A stretch of 64,000 nt of DNA from Micromonospora ferruginea (GCF_013694245.2 NZ_CP059322.2:4099001-4163000), one strand, 5' to 3'. Shown: positions 8,680 through 18,643, counted from the stretch's first letter. Translations and numbers: made by a program. Notes: generated by a model from the sequence alone, not told the origin.

Positions 8680-10488
8680 ATGAGCGAGGACGGGCGGGAA
8701 CGGAAGGTGGCGCCGCTCGCGGCGCTGACCGACCCCGACCGGCTGCGGTCCCTCGACGAGACCCGCCTCGACGCGGTGCCGGACGAGGCGTTCGACCGGT
8801 TCGCCCGCCTGGTCGGCGACCTGCTCGACGTGCCGGTCGCGCTGGTCTCCCTGGTCGACGCGAACCGCCAGTTCTTCCCCGGCGAGACCGGGCTGCCGCA
8901 GCCCTGGTCGGCCCGCCGGGAGACCCCGCTCAGCCACTCGTTCTGCCAGCACGTCGTGGACACCGAGGCGCCGATGGTGCTGCCCGACGCCCGGCTCTAC
9001 CCCCGGGTGCGGCTGAACCTCGCCATCGAGGACCTGGGCGTGGTGGCGTACGCCGGGATGCCGCTGACCGACCTGGACGGGCGGGTGCTCGGCTCGCTCT
9101 GCGCGATCGACAGCAAACCCCGGGCCTGGACGAAGGAACAACTGCGTACCCTCGCCGACCTGGCCGCCGCCTGCTCGTCGGAGCTGCGGCTGCGGATCGC
9201 GGTGCGCGGCGCCGAGCAGGCCCGCCGACGCGCCGAGGAGGCGCACGACCGGCTCGCCATGCTGGCCGGGATGAGCGAGATGCTCGGCGGCACGCTGGAT
9301 GTGGCCACCGCGGTCGACCGCCTCGCCCACGCCATGGTGCCGCTGCTCGCCGACTGGTGCCTGATCACACTGGTCGACCCGGCGGGCCGGCCGCGCGGCG
9401 TCACCGGCGCGCACCGGGACCCCGAGCGGAGCGCCGACCTGGCCCGCTTCGCCGAGCTGCTGGTCACCGGGCTCGGCCCGGAGTCGCTGATCCGGTCGGT
9501 GCTGCGCACCGGCCGGCCGATGATGCGCGGCGCCGCCGGCATCGAGGACGTGGCGCGCGGCACCACCCGGCCGGAGCTGGTGCCGCTGGCCGACCGGCTC
9601 GGCATCGGCTCCCATCTCACCGTGCCGGTCACCGCCGCCGTCGGCGACCGGGTGATCGGCGCGGTCACGCTGGTCAACCGCCCGGGCCGGCGCGGCTTCG
9701 ACGCGAGCGACCTGCGGACCGCGCAGGACATCGGGGTACGGGCCGGCCAGGCGGTCGGCAACAGCCGGCTCTACGGCGAGCAGCGGCACGTCGCTGAGGT
9801 GCTCCAGCACAGCATGCTGCCGGTGCTGCCGACGGTGCCCGGGATCGAGCTGGCCGCCCGCTACCTGCCGGCCGCGGACCGGGTCGAGGTCGGCGGCGAC
9901 TGGTACGACGCGTTCGTCCAGCCCGACGGCGAACTGATCGCCGCGATCGGTGACGTCGCCGGTCACGACATCGAGGCCGCGGCCACCATGGGCCAGTTGC
10001 GGAACCTGGTCCGGGGCAACGCGTACGGGCGGCACGATCCGGTCGAGGAGTTGCTGGCCAGCCTCGACCGCGCCATCGTCGGGCTGCCGGTGCCCACCGT
10101 CGCCACCGCGGTGCTGGCCCGGGTCCGGCCGGCGGACGGCGGGCTGCGGGTCCGCTGGTGCAACGCCGGGCATCCGCCGCCGCTGCTGATCCGCGCCGAC
10201 GGCACGGTGTCGGTGGCGGAGGGACGGGGCCCGTTGCTCGGCCTCAGCCGCCCGCCCCGGCGCACCGGCCGGGCGCTTGTCCTCGCCCCGGGCGACACGC
10301 TGCTGCTGCACACCGACGGGCTGATCGAGCGCCGCGACCGGTCGATCGACGAGGGGCAGGCGGAGCTGCGCGAGCGGCTCGCCGCCGACGGTCCCGCCGT
10401 GCCGCTGGAGGACCTCTGCGACCGCCTGCTCAGCGCCGCCGACCGCCGCGAGGACGACGTCGCCGTGCTGGCCCTGCGCGCCGGCTGA
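8680..10488 (+). CDS. GAF-GAF-SpoIIE (PP2C) serine phosphatase
   Basis: Signalling phosphatase of 602 residues. The ATG at 8680 is chosen because GGAGGA lies nine bases upstream; an in-frame GTG six bases earlier is too close to that site. The first GAF domain (about 25-170) has the ANRQFFPGETGLP and CAIDSKPR patterns; the second (about 200-365) starts near GGTLDVATAV. The C-terminal PP2C/SpoIIE domain (about 370-602) has metal-binding motifs GGDWYDA, GDVAGHD, TDGLIE and EDDVAVL, so it should be active. Such proteins usually act on anti-anti-sigma factors in response to small ligands; no partner gene is adjacent. Confidence 0.94.
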   Translation: MSEDGRERKVAPLAALTDPDRLRSLDETRLDAVPDEAFDRFARLVGDLLDVPVALVSLVDANRQFFPGETGLPQPWSARRETPLSHSFCQHVVDTEAPMVLPDARLYPRVRLNLAIEDLGVVAYAGMPLTDLDGRVLGSLCAIDSKPRAWTKEQLRTLADLAAACSSELRLRIAVRGAEQARRRAEEAHDRLAMLAGMSEMLGGTLDVATAVDRLAHAMVPLLADWCLITLVDPAGRPRGVTGAHRDPERSADLARFAELLVTGLGPESLIRSVLRTGRPMMRGAAGIEDVARGTTRPELVPLADRLGIGSHLTVPVTAAVGDRVIGAVTLVNRPGRRGFDASDLRTAQDIGVRAGQAVGNSRLYGEQRHVAEVLQHSMLPVLPTVPGIELAARYLPAADRVEVGGDWYDAFVQPDGELIAAIGDVAGHDIEAAATMGQLRNLVRGNAYGRHDPVEELLASLDRAIVGLPVPTVATAVLARVRPADGGLRVRWCNAGHPPPLLIRADGTVSVAEGRGPLLGLSRPPRRTGRALVLAPGDTLLLHTDGLIERRDRSIDEGQAELRERLAADGPAVPLEDLCDRLLSAADRREDDVAVLALRAG

Positions 10489-10587
10489 GCACGCCGGCGC
10501 GAACGTCGTGGCCGATCCGGCGGCGGGTCGGCCGCCGGCACCGCCGAGCCGCCCGGTTCGCCGTTTCGTCCGGCTAGGCTGGGCCGG

Positions 10588-11763
10588 GTGAGCCCGCGTC
10601 TGTCGTACCCCCGCGTCCGCCGCCTCCGGACGGCGCTGGCGGCGTCCTGCGCGGCGCTGCTGCTGGGCACCGCCGGCTGCGCCCTCGGCGAGCCGGAGCC
10701 GGATCCGGCCGGCGAGCCGCCCAACCTGCCGACGCCGTCGACCACCGCCAGCCCCGGCGGGGCCGGCCAGCAGGTGGTGGCCACCGTGCTGGCCAAGGGC
10801 CTGGAGGTGCCGTGGGCCATCGCCTTCCTGCCCGACGGCGCGGCGCTGGTCACCGAGCGCGACAACGCGCGGATCCTCCAGGTCGGCCCGGAGTCCGGTC
10901 CGGACGGGCTCGCGGTGCGGCCGGTGCAGACCGTGCCGGGCGTGGTGCCCGGCGGTGAGGGCGGTCTGCTCGGCATCGCCGTGTCCCCGGGCTACGCGCG
11001 TGACCGCACGGTCTTCGTCTACTACACCGCCCAGGACGACAACCGGGTGGCGAAGCTGCGGCTCGGCCAGACGCCCACGCCGATCCTCACCGGCATCCCC
11101 AAGGCCGGCAACCACGACGGCGGTGGGCTGGGCTTCGGCCCGGACGGCTTCCTCTACGTGAGCACCGGCGACGCCGGGCGCACCGCGAACGCCCAGGACC
11201 CGAAGAGCCTCGGCGGCAAGATCCTGCGGATCACGCCGGACGGCAAGCCGGCGCCGGGCAACCCGACCGCCGGTTCACCGGTGTGGTCGTCGGGGCACCG
11301 CAACGTGCAGGGCGTCGCCTGGATGCCCGACAAGCGGATGTACGCCGTGGAGTTCGGCCAGAACACCTGGGACGAGATCAACCAGATCAACCAGGGCGGC
11401 AACTACGGTTGGCCGCAGGTCGAGGGGCGCGTCGACGACAAGCGCTACGTGAACCCGATCGTGCAGTGGCGTACCGCCGACGCGTCCTGCTCCGGCCTGG
11501 CGGCGGTGGAGCGGCTGCTGGTCACCGCCTGCCTGCGCGGGCAGCGGCTGTGGCTGGTCGAGCTGGCCGGCAACGGGACCGTCCTCGGCCAGCCGCGCGA
11601 GCTGCTCACCGGCCGGTACGGCCGGCTGCGCGCCGCCGCGGTGGCGCCGGACGGCTCGATCTGGGTGAGCACGTCGAACCGGGACGGCCGGGGCAAGCCG
11701 GCCGCCGAGGACGACCGGATCCTGCGGTTGGTCTTCGCGGACGGCGGCGCCGGCCGGAGCTGA
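10588..11763 (+). CDS. PQQ-type glucose/sorbosone dehydrogenase lipoprotein
   Basis: Secreted sugar dehydrogenase-like protein of 391 residues. The N-terminal signal ends with GTAGC, a lipobox, so it should be anchored to the membrane outer face at Cys31. A Pro/Thr-rich linker leads to a six-bladed propeller of the GSDH family: [20 protein letters not shown] at its start, [24 protein letters not shown] and [10 protein letters not shown]. The last pattern contains the conserved active-site His. Actual cofactor use (PQQ) and substrate are not shown by sequence. GTG start at 10588, 99 bases after the phosphatase gene. Confidence 0.9.
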   Translation: MSPRLSYPRVRRLRTALAASCAALLLGTAGCALGEPEPDPAGEPPNLPTPSTTASPGGAGQQVVATVLAKGLEVPWAIAFLPDGAALVTERDNARILQVGPESGPDGLAVRPVQTVPGVVPGGEGGLLGIAVSPGYARDRTVFVYYTAQDDNRVAKLRLGQTPTPILTGIPKAGNHDGGGLGFGPDGFLYVSTGDAGRTANAQDPKSLGGKILRITPDGKPAPGNPTAGSPVWSSGHRNVQGVAWMPDKRMYAVEFGQNTWDEINQINQGGNYGWPQVEGRVDDKRYVNPIVQWRTADASCSGLAAVERLLVTACLRGQRLWLVELAGNGTVLGQPRELLTGRYGRLRAAAVAPDGSIWVSTSNRDGRGKPAAEDDRILRLVFADGGAGRS

Positions 11764-11816
11764 TCCACTTCCGGCGGTTTGCCAAGATCACACATGGGGC
11801 AGGACAGAATCTCAGC

Positions 11817-13436
11817 ATGGACGGCCAGGAGAACGAAGAGCAGCGCGCCGGGGACCGGACGTCCCCGGGGACCGGTCGCGCCCGCCGCCTCGCCGCCTGG
11901 CGGCCGGGTCACCGGCTGCGCCGCCTGGGCGTGGCGCTGGCCCTGCTCGCGGTCGCGCTGGGCGGCATCGTGGTCGGCACGTACGCCGGCGGCCACGTCG
12001 GCACCGACATCGGGCCGTTCCGGGCGGAACTCAAACTCAGCCCGTCGCTTGACGGCGGCACGACCGTCGACATCCCGCCGCTGGGTGCGCTGCTGCTGAA
12101 CAGCCACGACGGGCCGGCGTACCTGACGGTCGAGGTGGGCTCGCTGGACCAGGGGCGCACCGAGGCGCTGATCGACGACCCGGCGAGCATCAGCCGGGCC
12201 AGCCAGTCGGCGGTGCAGGACGTCCGCGACGGCGTGATGCGGCTCGGCCTGAAGACGCTGGCCTCGGCGGTGCTGGCCACCCTGCTCCTGGCCGGGCTCG
12301 TCTTCCGCGACGTCCGGCGCACCGCGTGGGCGGGCGGGCTGGCGCTGGCCATCACCGCCGGCAGCCTCGGCGTGGCCGCCGCCACCGTGCGCCCGCAGGC
12401 GATCGAGGAACCGAGGTACGAGGGCCTGCTGGTCAACGCGCCCGCGATCGTGGGTGACGCGCGGCGGATCGCCAACGACTACACCAAGTACGCCGAGCAG
12501 TTGCAGCGGCTGGTCGGCAACGTCAGCAAGCTCTACACCACGGTCTCCGCGCTGCCGGTGGTGCAGCCCTCGCCCGGCACCACCCGGGTGCTGCACGTCT
12601 CCGACATGCACCTCAACCCGACCGGGTGGCAGTTGATCCGCACCGTGGTCGAGCAGTTCGGCATCGACGTGGTGATCGACACCGGCGACATGACGGACTG
12701 GGGCAGCGAGCCGGAGGCGTCCTTCGTCGGCTCGGTCGGCCTGCTCAAGAAGCCGTACGTGTTCATCCGGGGCAACCACGACTCGCCGCGCACCGCCGCG
12801 GCGGTGGCCCAGCAGCCGAACGCGATCGTGTTGAACAACTCGACCACGACCGTGGCCGGGTTGACCATCGCCGGCATCGGGGACCCCCGGTTCACGCCGG
12901 ACAAGGAGACGTCACCGGCCGGCAGCGGCCTCACCTCGGCCGTCGCCGACCAGGTGATCGGCGCCGGTGAGCAGCTCGCCAGCACGGTCCAGAAGTCGCC
13001 GCGCAAGGTGGACGTCGCGCTGGTCCACGACCCGGCGTCGGCCGGGCCGCTCTCCGGCACCTGCCCGCTGGTGCTGTCCGGGCACACCCACGCCCGGCAG
13101 GTGTCGAAGCTGCCGCAGGCACCTGACAAGCAGCCGACCACGCTGATGGTGGAGGGCTCGACCGGCGGGGCCGGGCTGCGCGGCCTGGAGGGCGAGAAGC
13201 CCACCCCGCTGACCATGACGGTGCTCTACTTCGACCAGCAGAAGCTGCTCCAGGCATACGACGAGATCACCGTGGGCGGCACCGGCCAGTCGCAGGTCAA
13301 CCTGGAGCGGCACGTCATCCGGGACCCGGCCAAGGGCGACGAGGTGCCGGTCACCCCGACGCCCACCCGTGGCCCGTCGGAGTCCCCCGCGCCGTCCTCG
13401 AACGCCACCTCGCCGAGCCCGACCACCACCGGCTGA
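11817..13436 (+). CDS. Membrane-anchored metallophosphoesterase
   Basis: 539 residues. After an Arg-rich N-terminus there is a membrane helix (about 40-62), an extracytoplasmic segment, then two more helices (about 142-190). The calcineurin-like domain follows (about 260-500) with all metal ligands visible: SDMHL, DTGDMTDWG, RGNHDS, the His of LVHDP and SGHTHARQ. The tail (about 505-539) is Pro/Ser/Thr-rich. ATG at 11817. The topology resembles actinobacterial membrane phosphoesterases of unknown substrate. It follows the dehydrogenase gene by 53 bases and could be cotranscribed. Confidence 0.92.
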   Translation: MDGQENEEQRAGDRTSPGTGRARRLAAWRPGHRLRRLGVALALLAVALGGIVVGTYAGGHVGTDIGPFRAELKLSPSLDGGTTVDIPPLGALLLNSHDGPAYLTVEVGSLDQGRTEALIDDPASISRASQSAVQDVRDGVMRLGLKTLASAVLATLLLAGLVFRDVRRTAWAGGLALAITAGSLGVAAATVRPQAIEEPRYEGLLVNAPAIVGDARRIANDYTKYAEQLQRLVGNVSKLYTTVSALPVVQPSPGTTRVLHVSDMHLNPTGWQLIRTVVEQFGIDVVIDTGDMTDWGSEPEASFVGSVGLLKKPYVFIRGNHDSPRTAAAVAQQPNAIVLNNSTTTVAGLTIAGIGDPRFTPDKETSPAGSGLTSAVADQVIGAGEQLASTVQKSPRKVDVALVHDPASAGPLSGTCPLVLSGHTHARQVSKLPQAPDKQPTTLMVEGSTGGAGLRGLEGEKPTPLTMTVLYFDQQKLLQAYDEITVGGTGQSQVNLERHVIRDPAKGDEVPVTPTPTRGPSESPAPSSNATSPSPTTTG

Positions 13437-13474
13437 GCGGTCCTCCCGCCGCCGGCCACGCCCCATCCGCCACC

Positions 13475-13558
13475 GCGCCGTCGCCGTCGCGCCGTCGCCG
13501 TCGCGCCGTCACCGCCGTGCCGTCACCGTCGCGCCGTCACCGTTGCGCCGTCACCGCC
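13475..13558. repeat. Tandem array of six 14-bp units
   Basis: Six consecutive copies of GCGCCGTC[AG]CCG[TC][CT], the fourth starting GTG. The unit length is not a multiple of three and no credible gene reads through it. It begins 39 bases after the metallophosphoesterase stop. Confidence 0.85.
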
Positions 13559-13590
13559 GTGCCGCCAGTCGCCGCCGCATCGGCCGTCCC

Positions 13591-13610
13591 GATGCCGGCC
13601 GGCCGGCATC
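13591..13610. repeat. Perfect 20-bp palindrome
   Basis: GATGCCGGCC followed directly by its complement GGCCGGCATC; a second palindrome, ACCGGCCGGT, adjoins at 13611-13620. With no loop it would form a tight cruciform or hairpin. It lies between the tandem array and the long inverted repeat. Confidence 0.6.
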
Positions 13611-13662
13611 ACCGGCCGGTGACGGAGCGCAACACCTAGGGTCGGCGACCTTGGGGGCTGTC

Positions 13663-13796
13663 GCTGCCTTTGCTCTGCAGCCATCACCGCAGCAGGCACC
13701 GAGAGTCACCGTCCAGGCCGACGGCCCGCGCGGTGGCCTCGTCCCTAGGCCCAGTTCGGGATGCTGGTGCGGATATGGCTGCAGAGCAAAGGCAGC
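13663..13796. repeat. 134-bp element bounded by perfect 22-bp inverted repeats
   Basis: The left arm at 13663-13684 (GCTGCCTTTGCTCTGCAG then CCAT) is the exact complement of 13775-13796. The 90-base interior shows partial further pairing next to the arms (CCGCAGCAGG against CCTGCTGG-like sequence). No protein-coding ORF in it looks real. It could be a miniature inverted-repeat element or a structured RNA. Confidence 0.8.
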
Positions 13797-13839
13797 GGGA
13801 GGGCATCCCGCCGCCCGCAGCCCTCCGTCACTCAGAGCA

Positions 13840-13874
13840 ATCGGCGGCATGTCACTTTCCGTGACTCCGCCGAT
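13840..13874. terminator. Hairpin at convergent gene ends
   Basis: ATCGGCGG pairs with CCGCCGAT, with an inner GTCAC/GTGAC pairing and loop TTTCC. It lies 22 bases beyond the E1-like gene stop on the minus strand and is the most likely terminator for that gene. Confidence 0.55.
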
Positions 13875-13895
13875 CGGTCATGTCGGGCCCTCCGA

Positions 13896-16244
13896 TCAGC
13901 GCAGGGCGAGCGCGGCCAGCGCGGCGTTGACGATGCTGCCGGGGAGGAGGTCGTGCAGCTCGTACAGCTCCTTGACGGTGCCGGACTGGCCGAACTCGTC
14001 CACCCCGAGCGGCACCGCCGGCGCACCGACCGCCGAACCCAACCAGGCCATCGCGTGCGAGGCCGCATCATGCACGGTGACCACCGGCACCCGGTCGGCG
14101 AACGCCGACCGCAGCGCGCCGGGCACGCTCGGCACGGTCGCGGTGCGCACGCCCTGGCGCAGCGTCCGCTGCCACGCCCGGTAGAGCCGGTCCAGGCTGG
14201 TCACGTCGACCACGTGCGCGGCGACGCCCTCCTCCGCCAGCTCCGCGGCGGCGGCCAGGACCTCCGGCAGCACCGCGCCGGACGCGGCGAGCTGCACCAC
14301 CGGGGCGTCCGCCAGATCGGGGTACGCCTGGTGCGCGTCCACCAGCCGGTACGCGCCGGCGACCACCTGCCGGCGCAGCACCGCGTCACCCAGCCGGGCC
14401 CGGGCCGCCTCGAACGGCGCCTGGTCGATCGGCCGGGTGCTGAGGCGGAAGTAGTACGCCCCGTCCTCGGCCGGCGCGGCGGTGGCGGCCGGCGCGCCGC
14501 CGCCGGCGATCTGCCCGAGCGCGTCGCAGAGCAGCCAGTCGAGGCTGCCGGCGTACGCGGGCTCCAGGAACGTCACGCCCGGCAGCTCCAGGCCGACCGA
14601 CGCGGTGATGGTGGACTGGTGCGCGCCGCCCTCGGGGGCCAGCGTGATGCCGGACGGGGTGCCGGCCACCACGAACCGGGAACCCGAGTAGGTGCCGTAG
14701 AGGAACGCGTCCAGCCCGCGCAGCACGAACGGGTCGTAGACCGTGCCGACCGGCAGCAGCGGCTGGCCGGACAGGTCCCACGAGAGGCCGAGCTGGCCCA
14801 GCAGCAGGAACAGGTTCATCTCGGAGATGCCCAGCTCGATGTGCTGCCCGGCGGGGCTCTCCGTCCAGCGCAGCATCCGGTCCTCGGTCCAGGAGCGCTG
14901 CTCGGTGGGGGCGAACACGCCGGTCTTGTTGATGAACCCGGCCAGGTTGGTCGAGGTGGCCACGTCCGGCGCGGTGGTCACCAGGTAGGGCGCCACCTGC
15001 GGATCGCGGGCCAGGTCGACCAGCACCCGACCGAAGACCTCCTGGGTGGAGACCGGCTTGTTGGCGCGTACCCTCGTGGTTTCCGGGACGGTGACGCCCA
15101 GCGCCCGCTCGCGCGGCGGGCGGGACAGCGCCTCCCGGCGCTCGCCGGCCCGGATGCCCGCCGGGGTCGCCGGGTCGAGGCGGTCCCACTCGGTCTCCGG
15201 GGTCAGGCCGTTCGCGGTCCGCAGCGCGTCCACCTGCTCGGTGCTCAGCAACGCCGAGTGGTTGCGCGGGTTGCCGGCGATCGGCAGGCCCCAACCCTTG
15301 ACCGTGTAGGCGAACACCACGCTGGGCCGGTCGGTGACCGCGTCGCACTGGGCGTACGCGTCGAGCATCGCCTGCGCGTCGTGCCCGCCCAGGTCGGTGA
15401 CGAGCGGACCCAGTTCGTCGTCGGCGATGTCGGCGACGAACGCGGCCACCTCGGCCGGCGCGCCGTCCAGGAACTGCTTGCGCAGGGCCGGCCCGGCCAG
15501 CCCGAACAGCGACTGGTACTGCTCGTTCGGCATCCGGTCGATCCAGTCGCGCAGCGCCGACCCGCCCGGCCGGGCGTACGCCTCGGCGAGCTTGCGGCCG
15601 TACTTGACCTCCACGACGTGCCAGCCGGCGGCCTCGAACTGGCCGCGCCACTGGTTGATCCGGATGCCGGGGACGACCCGGTCCAGCGACTGCCGGTTGA
15701 AGTCGACCAGCCACATCACGTTGCCCAGTCCGGTGGTGGCCGGGTCGGCGACCGCCTCCCAGATGTTGCCCTCGTCCAGCTCGGCGTCGCCGATCAGCGC
15801 GACGAACCGGGAGTGCGGCCGCTCGCCGAAGTGCGCGTCGACGTAGCGGCGGGTGACGGCGGCGAACAGCGGCGCGGCGGCGCCCAGGCCGACCGAGCCG
15901 GTGGAGAAGTCCACCTCGTCCGGGTCCTTGGTGCGCGACGGGTACGACTGGAGGCCGCCGCGGGCCCGCAGCTTCGGCAGGTAGGAGCGGTCCAGGTTGC
16001 CGAGCAGGTACTGGATGGCGTGGAACACCGGGGAGGCGTGCGGCTTCACCGCGACGCGGTCCTCGGCGTCGAGGTGCTGGAACCAGAGCGCGGTCATCGC
16101 GGTGACCAGCGACGCGCTGGACGCCTGGTGGCCGCCGACCTTCACCCCGTCGCCGGTGTCCCGGTCGTGGTTGGCCGCGTCGACGATGCGGGTGGCGAGC
16201 CAGAGCACCCGGCGCTGGATCTCGTCGAGGACGTCATCGTTCAC
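13896..16244 (-). CDS. Transketolase-like / homodimeric pyruvate dehydrogenase E1-like enzyme
   Basis: Thiamine-diphosphate enzyme of 782 residues related to AceE, the homodimeric E1 that decarboxylates pyruvate for acetyl-CoA. The pyrimidine/pyrophosphate half shows LIGDAELDEGN (ThDP-Mg motif) and FNRQSLD. The middle transketolase domain has LGISEMNLFLLLGQLGLS with the expected Glu. The C-terminal domain ends with GVDEFGQSGT. It is about 100 residues shorter than classical AceE, mainly at the N-terminus, so it may be a distinct transketolase-like paralogue with another 2-oxo acid substrate. The GTG at 16244 has GGAG upstream; an in-frame extension to 16325 lies in the hairpin repeat and is rejected. 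No E2 or E3 gene is nearby. Confidence 0.85.
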   Translation of the reverse strand: MNDDVLDEIQRRVLWLATRIVDAANHDRDTGDGVKVGGHQASSASLVTAMTALWFQHLDAEDRVAVKPHASPVFHAIQYLLGNLDRSYLPKLRARGGLQSYPSRTKDPDEVDFSTGSVGLGAAAPLFAAVTRRYVDAHFGERPHSRFVALIGDAELDEGNIWEAVADPATTGLGNVMWLVDFNRQSLDRVVPGIRINQWRGQFEAAGWHVVEVKYGRKLAEAYARPGGSALRDWIDRMPNEQYQSLFGLAGPALRKQFLDGAPAEVAAFVADIADDELGPLVTDLGGHDAQAMLDAYAQCDAVTDRPSVVFAYTVKGWGLPIAGNPRNHSALLSTEQVDALRTANGLTPETEWDRLDPATPAGIRAGERREALSRPPRERALGVTVPETTRVRANKPVSTQEVFGRVLVDLARDPQVAPYLVTTAPDVATSTNLAGFINKTGVFAPTEQRSWTEDRMLRWTESPAGQHIELGISEMNLFLLLGQLGLSWDLSGQPLLPVGTVYDPFVLRGLDAFLYGTYSGSRFVVAGTPSGITLAPEGGAHQSTITASVGLELPGVTFLEPAYAGSLDWLLCDALGQIAGGGAPAATAAPAEDGAYYFRLSTRPIDQAPFEAARARLGDAVLRRQVVAGAYRLVDAHQAYPDLADAPVVQLAASGAVLPEVLAAAAELAEEGVAAHVVDVTSLDRLYRAWQRTLRQGVRTATVPSVPGALRSAFADRVPVVTVHDAASHAMAWLGSAVGAPAVPLGVDEFGQSGTVKELYELHDLLPGSIVNAALAALALR

Positions 16245-16298
16245 GGTGTCTCCATCCGGGCGTCGCCGTTGACGCCCACGGTGTGGGGGTGGCAAGGC

Positions 16299-16338
16299 GG
16301 GGCCCCCGCTTAACGCATTCTGCATAGGCGGGGGCCCC
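16299..16338. repeat. GC hairpin repeat, copy B
   Basis: GGGGCCCCCGC at 16299-16309 pairs perfectly with 16328-16338 around an 18-base loop containing TTAACGCATTC. Same family as 7092-7131 and 46572-46650. It lies between the gatB stop and the E1-like start, both leftward, and could terminate gatB transcription. Confidence 0.75.
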
Positions 16339-16350
16339 TCCTCACACGTG

Positions 16351-17844
16351 TCAGGCGGAGAGGCGTTCCAGGATCAGGTCGCGGACGGTCTTCGCGTCCG
16401 CCTGGCCGCGGGTGGTCTTCATGACCGCGCCGACCAACGCGCCGGCCGCCGCGACCTTGCCACTGCGGATCTTGTCGGCGATGTCCGGGTTGGCGGCGAT
16501 CGCCTCGTCCACCGCGGCGGTCAGCGCGCCGGTGTCGGAGACGACCTCCAGGTTGCGGTTGGTCATGATCTCGGTCGGCGAGCCCTCGCCGGCCACCACG
16601 CCCTCCAGCACGGTGCGGGCCAGCTTGTCGTTGAGCTTGCCCGCGTCGACCAGGCCCTGCAGCTCGGCGACCTGCGCCGGGGTGGCGCCCACGTCGGCCA
16701 GCTCCACGCCGGTCTCGTTGGCCCGGCGGGACAGCTCGCCCAGCCACCACTTGCGGGCCGCGGCCGGGGTGGCCCCGGCGGCCACGGTCGCCTCGATCAA
16801 CTCGACCGCGCCGGCGTTGACCACCGACTGCATGTCCAGGTCGGACAGGCCCCAGTCCTGCTGGATCCGCTTGCGGCGCAGCCGCGGCAGCTCCGGCAGG
16901 GCGGCCTTCAGCTCGGCCACCCAGGCGGTGTCCGGCGCGAGCGGGACCAGGTCCGGCTCGGGGAAGTAGCGGTAGTCGGTGGCGGTCTCCTTGGACCGGC
17001 CCGACGTGGTGTCGCCGGTGTCCTCGTGAAAGTGCCGGGTCTCCTGCACGATCCGGCCGCCGGCGTCCAGCACCGACGCCTGGCGCAGCATCTCCGAGCG
17101 GACCGCCCGCTCGACCGAGCGCAGCGAGTTGACGTTCTTGGTCTCGGTGCGCGTGCCCCACTCCGCGCCGGGCAGGTTCAGCGACGTGTTGACGTCGCAG
17201 CGCAGCGAGCCCTCCTCCATCCGGACGTCCGAGACGCCCAGCGAGCGGATCACGTCACGCAGCTCGGCGACGTACGCCCGGGCGATCTCCGGGGCGAGCG
17301 CGCCGGTGCCGGGGATCGGCTTGGTGACGATCTCCACCAGCGGGATGCCGGCCCGGTTGTAGTCGACGAGCGACTCGGTGGCGCCCTGGATGCGACCGGT
17401 GGCGCCGCCGACGTGCAGCGTCTTGCCGGTGTCCTCCTCCAGGTGCACCCGCTCGATGCCGATCCGCACCAGCTCGCCGTTGACCTCGACGTCGAGGTAG
17501 CCGTCGAAGCAGAGCGGCTCGTCGTACTGGCTGATCTGGAAGTTCTTCGGCATGTCCGGATAGAAGTAGTTCTTCCGGGCGAACCGGCACCACTCGGCGA
17601 TCGAGCAGTTCAGCGCCAGGCCGATCCGGATCGTCGCCTCGATGGCCGCCTTGTTGGCCACCGGCAGCGAACCGGGCAGTCCCAGGCAGACCGGGCAGAC
17701 CCGGGTGTTCGGCTCGCCACCGAAGTCGGTCGGGCAGCCGCACCACATCTTGGTGTTCGTGCCCAGCTCGACGTGGGTCTCCAGGCCGATCACCGGTTCG
17801 TAGCGCGCGACGACCTCGTCGTACGCGGGCAGTGTCGTCGTCAT
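16351..17844 (-). CDS. gatB: Asp/Glu-tRNA(Asn/Gln) amidotransferase subunit B
   Basis: Subunit of GatCAB, which converts Glu-tRNA(Gln) or Asp-tRNA(Asn) into the amide form; GatB binds the tRNA and does the ATP-dependent phosphorylation. 497 residues. [11 protein letters not shown] near the N-terminus, zinc-binding Cys residues (MWCGCPTDF and RVCPVCLG), [24 protein letters not shown] core and a C-terminal YqeY-like tail ([12 protein letters not shown]). The ATG at 17844 follows GGAGCTCAG; a longer reading to 18528 crosses the opposite-strand gene and is rejected. Unusually it is separated from gatA by a gene on the other strand. Confidence 0.97.
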   Translation of the reverse strand: MTTTLPAYDEVVARYEPVIGLETHVELGTNTKMWCGCPTDFGGEPNTRVCPVCLGLPGSLPVANKAAIEATIRIGLALNCSIAEWCRFARKNYFYPDMPKNFQISQYDEPLCFDGYLDVEVNGELVRIGIERVHLEEDTGKTLHVGGATGRIQGATESLVDYNRAGIPLVEIVTKPIPGTGALAPEIARAYVAELRDVIRSLGVSDVRMEEGSLRCDVNTSLNLPGAEWGTRTETKNVNSLRSVERAVRSEMLRQASVLDAGGRIVQETRHFHEDTGDTTSGRSKETATDYRYFPEPDLVPLAPDTAWVAELKAALPELPRLRRKRIQQDWGLSDLDMQSVVNAGAVELIEATVAAGATPAAARKWWLGELSRRANETGVELADVGATPAQVAELQGLVDAGKLNDKLARTVLEGVVAGEGSPTEIMTNRNLEVVSDTGALTAAVDEAIAANPDIADKIRSGKVAAAGALVGAVMKTTRGQADAKTVRDLILERLSA

Positions 17845-18028
17845 CTGAGCTCCAGGCGCGATCCGGACAGAACCGTTCCAGCCTAATCGGCTGGCCCGGC
17901 CACCCCGCTGCCGGGCTTCGAGATCGCCGCGCGGGGCCCCGCCGCGCCGGCATGCGCGGAACGACCCGGGGGTACGTGTCGAGGATGACGAATACGGGGG
18001 ACGTCTCGACACCACGGCGCGGGCGACG

Positions 18029-18643
18029 GTGACCGGGGCGGACCGGGGACGGGAGGCCCCGCGGAAGACGGCTCCGGTGACGACCGGCGCGGTGCTGGTG
18101 GCCGGTGCGGTGGCGCTCGGCCTGCCCGCGCTGCTGACCGGGATCTGGGTGGCCGACGGCGAGTACGACTTCCAGGGCGTGGTCGCCCTGGTCGCCATCA
18201 CGGCGATGCCGGCCGTCGTCGGCGCCGGGGCGGCGCTGCTGCTCGGCAGGTGGCTGGTGCCGCGGATGCGTACCGCCGATCCGGGCCCGGCCGCGGCGGC
18301 GCGGGACGCGTTGCGCGCGGGCCGGGCCACCGACCCGACCGTCGACGCCGCCGCCCGCCGGGAGGCCCGCCGCCGGCTCGGCCAGCGGTGGTACGTGTGG
18401 TTCGTGCTGGTGCTGGCGGCGCTGCAGGCGGTGGTGCTCGTCGGCGCCACCCGGTGGTCCACCCGGCTGGTCGCCGCCACGCTCGTGGTCGGCTGGTCGG
18501 GCACGGCGTGGTGGCGCGGGCGGGGCATCCGGGAGGCCCGCCGCTACCTCGACGCGGCGCCGGAGCACCCGCAGACGCCGATCGGCGCCGACGGAGGACC
18601 GTCGACGCCGATCGGTGGTGGACTCAGAGAGCCGGCGGGGTGA
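18029..18643 (+). CDS. Hypothetical membrane protein between gatA and gatB
   Basis: 204 residues, not recognised as a named family. Two N-terminal helices (about 17-75), a basic Ala/Arg-rich cytoplasmic stretch (about 80-125) and two more helices (about 128-165); the tail holds a repeated TPIG motif. GTG at 18029 is the likely start, without a strong ribosome site. It is opposite in strand to the gat genes, and its 3' end overlaps the 3' end of gatA by 20 bases. Confidence 0.65.
   Translation: MTGADRGREAPRKTAPVTTGAVLVAGAVALGLPALLTGIWVADGEYDFQGVVALVAITAMPAVVGAGAALLLGRWLVPRMRTADPGPAAAARDALRAGRATDPTVDAAARREARRRLGQRWYVWFVLVLAALQAVVLVGATRWSTRLVAATLVVGWSGTAWWRGRGIREARRYLDAAPEHPQTPIGADGGPSTPIGGGLREPAG

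Noticed and set aside
13475..13558. Possible CRISPR array
   Set aside because: Units are 14 bp, contiguous and without spacers, and no cas gene is present.
13551..13850. 99-residue minus-strand ORF across the inverted repeat
   Set aside because: It simply translates the inverted arms and palindromes, with repeated AFALQP on both strands; no ribosome site.
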